Source: CATQGW01 sp965242565
Lineage (GTDB): Bacteria; Chloroflexota; Dehalococcoidia; Bin125
Assembly: GCA_965242565.1 (NCBI GenBank)
Contig: OZ251457.1
Coordinates: forward strand, 1,054,001 to 1,118,000
Length of the DNA: 64,000 nucleotides
Reading direction: 5' to 3'
Shown here: positions 61,001 through 64,000 of the stretch, one piece after another
Position numbering within the stretch: the stretch's first letter is position 1
Layout: every line of letters starts with the position of its first letter
The notes under the pieces: model-generated
Seen by the model: only the letters and a program-made list of their open reading frames with translations
Databases searched by the model: none
Told to the model about the DNA's origin: nothing
Translations under genes and position numbers: made by a program

Positions 61001-61310
61001 CGACCTGATCGGACTTGATGACCTGTTCCAGGTCCGCGTCTGCGCTCTTTACTTCAACGACGCCGCGGTCCGCGGTGTCGGCGGTGAACAACGTCTGCTT
61101 GCCGGCATCGGAGAAGAAGCCGATGTCCGGCTGATCGGAGCCCGGCTCGCTGGGATGTACGACGGCGCGGACGCGCGGTTTGAGTTGTGCGCCGACGGCG
61201 TCGAAGAGGTTGTCGAGGGCGGTGTAGTGAGAGAGTTCGGGCGTGCCGACATGGCGGACGGCGGCAATGGCCTTGAGGTAGTCGCGGACAGCCTGTTTGA
61301 ACTCAGCCAT
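58071..61310 (-). CDS. Single-polypeptide restriction-modification enzyme (type IIG / ISP-like)
   Basis: This 1079-residue protein has an N-terminal nuclease-like domain (PDIGFF...GVVEVKSAD, a PD-(D/E)xK pattern with E-x-K) in residues 80-110. A helical connector follows. The N6-adenine methyltransferase core has LDPCCGTGAF (AdoMet motif I) and NPPYNG (catalytic motif IV). The C-terminal third reads as target recognition. No helicase motif is seen, so it is not the translocating ISP type. The same protein should modify and cut. ATG 61310 is chosen; a TTG at 61331 would overlap the KorB stop. It follows kor genes on the same strand, 13 bp apart, which is an unusual neighbour. Confidence 0.9.
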   Translation of the reverse strand: MAEFKQAVRDYLKAIAAVRHVGTPELSHYTALDNLFDAVGAQLKPRVRAVVHPSEPGSDQPDIGFFSDAGKQTLFTADTADRGVVEVKSADADLEQVIKSDQVARYWRAHRLVLVTNLRQFALVGEDGDGAKSVLERYSLADSVDEFEEQLRRPQATANRHGEPLGEYLVRIMQHTAPIRDPRDLARLLALCARDALERVAAASDERSLEQVRRALDQALGMRFDDKRGARLFRSTLVQTLFYGVFSAWVLWVREGNAKRFRWKDAVDYLQMPVLSVLFHQLTDRRRLRRLDLVEVLDWSDAVLSRVDHETFLARFEQGEAVQYFYEPFLEAFDPELRKQLGVWYTPHEVVQYMVARVDRALRDDLGVAHGLADENVYVLDPCCGTGAFLVETLRRINESSQDLGAAAGEALRAAAQERVFGFEIMPAPLVVAHLQIGLALERMDAGLGENERAGVFLTNALTGWEETVTQALDFPEFEDERKQADEVKRKRRILVVLGNPPYNGFAGVAVDEERELSDAYREVRGADIPQPQGDGLNDLYVRFFRMAERRITERTGEGVVCFISNYSWLDGRSFPGMRERYLDAFDTVRIDNLHGDRIISEYAPDGRTSQTVFAVKGESPGIRIGVAIATLSRTRDARSGRVLYRDFTHARAEERRGALLESVDDEAAAPEYLTLSPPAGLGLPFKPAVVSDDWFKWPSLVDLFPSQFPGVTTSRDAFLVAIDADALRQRTDEYFDAGISDEEIGRRYPSVMKETGRFRARTTRSVLLRRSGPVDDGVVRYSYRPFDDRWLYWDGDTKLLDEKRAEYKPHVFEGNVWLCAAQHLRKGASEPQAMFTTRMGSYHLIERGALWFPLYLRDDQFGELVDGVRRTPNLSDLALRYIESHDATPSDLFHHALATLHDPAYRAANTGGLRTGWPRIPLPDDRQTLLASAERGRTLARLLDTEADATDLLDRKIAVAAKTDGSRMAGDDFSITAGWGHHGAGKAVMPGQGKLTEHPDTVDVYLNDRAYWANIPKPVWTYRLGGYQVLKKWLSYRERKVLGRALTLDELNWFSEAARRIAAILETTRRRDWNLDQA

Positions 61311-61323
61311 GGCGTCCCGGTGG

Positions 61324-62382
61324 CTACTCAACCAGCCAGGTGTTGGGGCCTTTGACGAGGGCCATGAGGTCGCCTTCGCCCTGGGTGTTGCGGGCGTGGG
61401 CGAGTTGTTCGTCGAGCATTTGGCCGTAGGAGGGAGCTTGGACCTGGCGGATGATGCCCATGGGGACGGGCATTTCGGGGTAGGCGAGGCGCGAGAGGAG
61501 TTGCTGAATGTCGGCGCTGGGGCGGTGGGCGTCGTGGGTGAGGACGAGTTGGTGGTCGGGGCCGTCGGTGGCGACGACGCGGAGGCCGGTGGCGGTGAGT
61601 GCGAGGCCGCTCTCGTGGTCTTTGCCGAAGGTCATGGGTTTGTCGTGTTCGAGGTAGACGAGGCGTTCGTCGCGGACGCCGCGGTCGGTGAATTCGCGGA
61701 ATGCGCCGTCGTTGAAGATGTTGCAGTTTTGGAGGACTTCGACAAAGGCGGAGCCTTCGTGGCGGGCGGCGGCTTCGATGGTGGCGGTGAGGTGCTGTGG
61801 GTCGGTGTCGAAGGTGCGGGCGACGAAGGTGGCTTCGGCGGCGAGGGCGATGCTGATCGGGTTGAGGGGGCGCTCGGTGGTGCCCATGGGGGAGGTTTTG
61901 GTGGTTTTGCCGAGTTCGGAGGTGGGGGAGTATTGGCCTTTGGTGAGGCCGTAGATCTGGTTGTTGAAGAGCAGGATTTTGAGGTCCATGTTGCGGCGGA
62001 GGGCGTGGAGCAGGTGGTTGCCGCCGATGGAGAGGGCGTCGCCGTCGCCGGTGATGACGAAGACGAGCAGGTCGGGGCGGGTGAGTTTGAGGCCGGTGGC
62101 GATGGTGGGGGCGCGTCCGTGGATGGAGTGCATCCCGTAGGTCTCCATGTAGTAGGGGAAGCGCGAGGAGCAGCCGATGCCGGAGACGAAGACCATTTTT
62201 TCGGGGGCGACGTTGAGGTTGGAGAGGGCACGCTGGGTTTGGGCGAGGATCGAGTAATCGCCGCAGCCGGGGCACCAGCGGGTGTCGACGTCGGAGGCGT
62301 AGTCCTTGCGGGAGAGCTCCTGTTCGGCGATGGGGATGAACGCGCCGTTGTCGGAATGGGCGGAGGGGCTGGCGAGGACCAT
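61324..62382 (-). CDS. korB: 2-oxoacid:ferredoxin oxidoreductase, beta subunit
   Basis: A 352-residue ThDP-binding subunit with the cluster cysteines C37 and C40 (WCPGCGDYS) and C71 (GIGCSSRFP). A further Cys lies near residue 230 (LQNCNIF). The ThDP/Mg site is GDGDALSIGGNH...NN. With the alpha/gamma subunit encoded upstream it oxidatively decarboxylates 2-oxoglutarate or a similar 2-oxoacid and reduces ferredoxin. 23 bp separate the two genes, so they form an operon. The kor label over pyruvate-type enzymes is based on general resemblance. Confidence 0.93.
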   Translation of the reverse strand: MVLASPSAHSDNGAFIPIAEQELSRKDYASDVDTRWCPGCGDYSILAQTQRALSNLNVAPEKMVFVSGIGCSSRFPYYMETYGMHSIHGRAPTIATGLKLTRPDLLVFVITGDGDALSIGGNHLLHALRRNMDLKILLFNNQIYGLTKGQYSPTSELGKTTKTSPMGTTERPLNPISIALAAEATFVARTFDTDPQHLTATIEAAARHEGSAFVEVLQNCNIFNDGAFREFTDRGVRDERLVYLEHDKPMTFGKDHESGLALTATGLRVVATDGPDHQLVLTHDAHRPSADIQQLLSRLAYPEMPVPMGIIRQVQAPSYGQMLDEQLAHARNTQGEGDLMALVKGPNTWLVE

Positions 62383-62405
62383 GATGTTGTGCGCTCCCTT
62401 GTGGG

Positions 62406-64000
62406 TTAGCCGGCGGCGGGGCTGAGGATGGCTTCGGTGATGGTGCGGGCGGAGAAGGGTTGGCCGGTGACCTCGTTGCAGCCCTGGGCGTCGACGAGGA
62501 AGCGGGCGCGGACGAGCAGGCGGAGCTGCCCGTTGTTGGATTCGGGGATCAGGATGCGGCGGTAGTTGCTGAGGATGTGGCCGAGGTTTTTGGGGAAGGG
62601 GTTGAGATACTGGAGGTGTGCGTGGGCGACATCGGCGCCCTGGGCGCGGGCGTCGTGGACGGCGGTGAAGGCCGCGCCGTAGGTGCTGCCCCAGGTGAGC
62701 ACGAGCAGGTCGCCGGTGGGCGGGCCGTCGACTTCGATTTCGGGGATGAAGTCGGCGATGCGGTCGACCTTGGCCTGGCGGAGGTCGGTCATGCGCTGGT
62801 GATTTTCGGGGGTGTAGACGACGTCGCCGCTGATGTCGGCTTTTTCGAGGCCGCCGATGCGGTGGGTCATGCCCGGCTCGCCGGGGGGCTGGAAATGGCG
62901 GGCGAGGGTTTCGGGGTCGCGCTTGTAGGGCTGGAAGTCGTCGCGGTCGACGCGGTGGAAGCCGGTGTCGATGCGGGGCAGCATCGTGACGTCGGGCACG
63001 GGCCAGGGTTCGGCGGTGTTGGCGAGGTAGGTGTCGGACATGAGGATGACGGGGGTGACGAATTGGTAGGCGATGCGGACGGCTTCGAGCGCCATGTAGA
63101 AGCAGTCGCCGGGGCTTTTGGCGGCGAGCACGCAGAGCGGGCTTTCGCCGTTGCGCCCGAACATGACCTGGAGCAGGTCGGTCTGTTCGGTTTTGGTGGG
63201 CATGCCGGTGGAGGGGCCGGAGCGCTGGATGTCGAGCACGATCAGGGGGAGTTCGGTCATGACGGCGAGGCCGATGGCTTCGGACTTGAGGGCGATGCCG
63301 GGGCCGCTGGTGCCGGTGACGCCGAGCGCGCCGCCGTAGGCGGCGCCGATAGCGGAGCCGACGGCGGAGATTTCGTCTTCGGCCTGGAAGGTGCGGACGC
63401 CGAAGTTGCGCAGTGCGGCGAGCTCGACGAGCACGTCGGAGGCGGGGGTGATGGGGTAGGAGCCGTAGAAGAGGTCGAGTCCGGAGAGTTCGGCGGCGGC
63501 GACAAGGCCGAGGCCGAGGGCCTGGTTGCCGGTGATGGTGCGGTATTCGCCGGGCTGGAGCTGGGCCGGGGGGACGCGGACATGGGCGTCGGCCACTTCG
63601 GTGGTTTCGCCGTAGGCGTGGCCGGCGTGGAGCGCGCGGCGGTTGGCTTCGGCGAGGTTGGGGGCGCGGCCGAAGCGGTCTTCGATCCAGTCGAGAGTGG
63701 GCTGGAGGTCGCGGTCGTAGAGCCAGTAGACGAGTCCGAGGGCGAAGAAGTTTTTGGTGCGCTCGGCGTGCTGGGTGGAGAGGCCGAGTTCGCCGACGGC
63801 GGCGACGGCGGCGGTGGTGATGGGGGCCTGGATGATGCGGTAGCCGCTGAGCGAGCCGTCTTCGAGCGGGTTGGAGGGGTAGCCGGCCTTTTTGAGGTTG
63901 GCGCTGGTAAAGGCGTCCTTGTTGACGACGAGCAGTCCGCCGCGCATGAGGGCGTTGAGGTGGGATTTGAGCGCGGCGGGGTTCATGGCGACGAGCGTGT
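62406..64000 (-). CDS. korA: 2-oxoacid:ferredoxin oxidoreductase, alpha subunit with fused gamma domain (partial at right edge)
   Basis: The frame is open through the window edge; at least 530 residues are visible. The beginning (AMNPAALKSHL, MRGGLLVVNKDAF) is the end of a fused gamma domain. The alpha core is next (GNQALGLGLVAAAELSGLDLFYGSYPITPASD), with the EDEISAVGSAIGAA block. This fused gamma-alpha form is typical of KorA/PorA in aerobic bacteria. It works with KorB encoded just downstream. The N-terminus lies outside the window. Confidence 0.93.
   Translation of the reverse strand, partial: TLVAMNPAALKSHLNALMRGGLLVVNKDAFTSANLKKAGYPSNPLEDGSLSGYRIIQAPITTAAVAAVGELGLSTQHAERTKNFFALGLVYWLYDRDLQPTLDWIEDRFGRAPNLAEANRRALHAGHAYGETTEVADAHVRVPPAQLQPGEYRTITGNQALGLGLVAAAELSGLDLFYGSYPITPASDVLVELAALRNFGVRTFQAEDEISAVGSAIGAAYGGALGVTGTSGPGIALKSEAIGLAVMTELPLIVLDIQRSGPSTGMPTKTEQTDLLQVMFGRNGESPLCVLAAKSPGDCFYMALEAVRIAYQFVTPVILMSDTYLANTAEPWPVPDVTMLPRIDTGFHRVDRDDFQPYKRDPETLARHFQPPGEPGMTHRIGGLEKADISGDVVYTPENHQRMTDLRQAKVDRIADFIPEIEVDGPPTGDLLVLTWGSTYGAAFTAVHDARAQGADVAHAHLQYLNPFPKNLGHILSNYRRILIPESNNGQLRLLVRARFLVDAQGCNEVTGQPFSARTITEAILSPAAG

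Overview
This is a GC-rich, gene-dense bacterial chromosome segment with no rRNA, tRNA or CRISPR array that I can see. The mix of genes suggests an aerobic heterotroph that degrades organic acids. It includes class III CoA-transferases, an acyl-CoA dehydrogenase, SDRs, dienelactone hydrolase, an LLM flavoprotein, an amidase, a 2-oxoacid:ferredoxin oxidoreductase and NuoE/NuoF-type subunits. The overall style recalls Chloroflexota (Dehalococcoidia/SAR202-like), but that is an impression from gene content, not a proof. Intergenic DNA is full of short palindromes and dispersed repeats.

Layout. 1-2.7 kb (minus): the edge of a NuoF gene, NuoE, a small unknown protein and a Doc-type toxin with a putative antitoxin. 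2.8-9.7 kb: SDR, dienelactone hydrolase, an HTH protein with a repeat-like tail, a Tat/lipoprotein solute-binding protein, a HAD-like protein and an NrtS-like protein. 9.7-14.2 kb: gltB. 14.6-19.1 kb: membrane proteins, a three-repeat small protein, a cupin and a two-domain CoA-transferase. 19.2-21.8 kb: a helical unknown protein and recF.

22.0-26.1 kb is the most interesting region. A ferritin-like diiron protein is followed by a paralogue that has lost its metal ligands, and then by two thioredoxin/DsbA-fold proteins. Each of the last two is interrupted by an in-frame TGA exactly where the first Cys of CxxC should be. Each TGA is followed after the same 17-nt spacer by the same GC-rich hairpin with a GGC loop. 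I read these as two tandem selenoproteins (UxxC) with bacterial SECIS elements.

26.2-31.7 kb is defence-like: an RNA ligase-like protein, a PIN toxin pair, a DNA methyltransferase-HNH fusion flanked by 59-bp perfect direct repeats, and a GmrSD-type restriction protein. 31.7-35.3 kb: acyl-CoA dehydrogenase, DUF1015 and HIT-like genes. 35.8-39.5 kb: a large secreted Ig-like protein broken by a frameshift, with a 14-nt homopolymer before its signal peptide. 39.5-40.5 kb is a repeat array. 40.5-44 kb: amidase and a ThDP enzyme. 44-47.9 kb: an Mrr-type nuclease, a partial tandem duplicate of its N-terminal domain, a tyrosine-phosphatase-like gene and an AAA ATPase/DUF4276 (Toprim-like) pair. 47.9-52.5 kb: two CoA-transferases, an alpha/beta hydrolase and an LLM oxidoreductase. 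52.5-57.2 kb: fibronectin-III-like secreted proteins, rhomboid protease and SDR. 57.2-61.3 kb: a pentapeptide membrane protein and a one-polypeptide restriction-modification enzyme. 61.3-64 kb: KorB and the edge of KorA.
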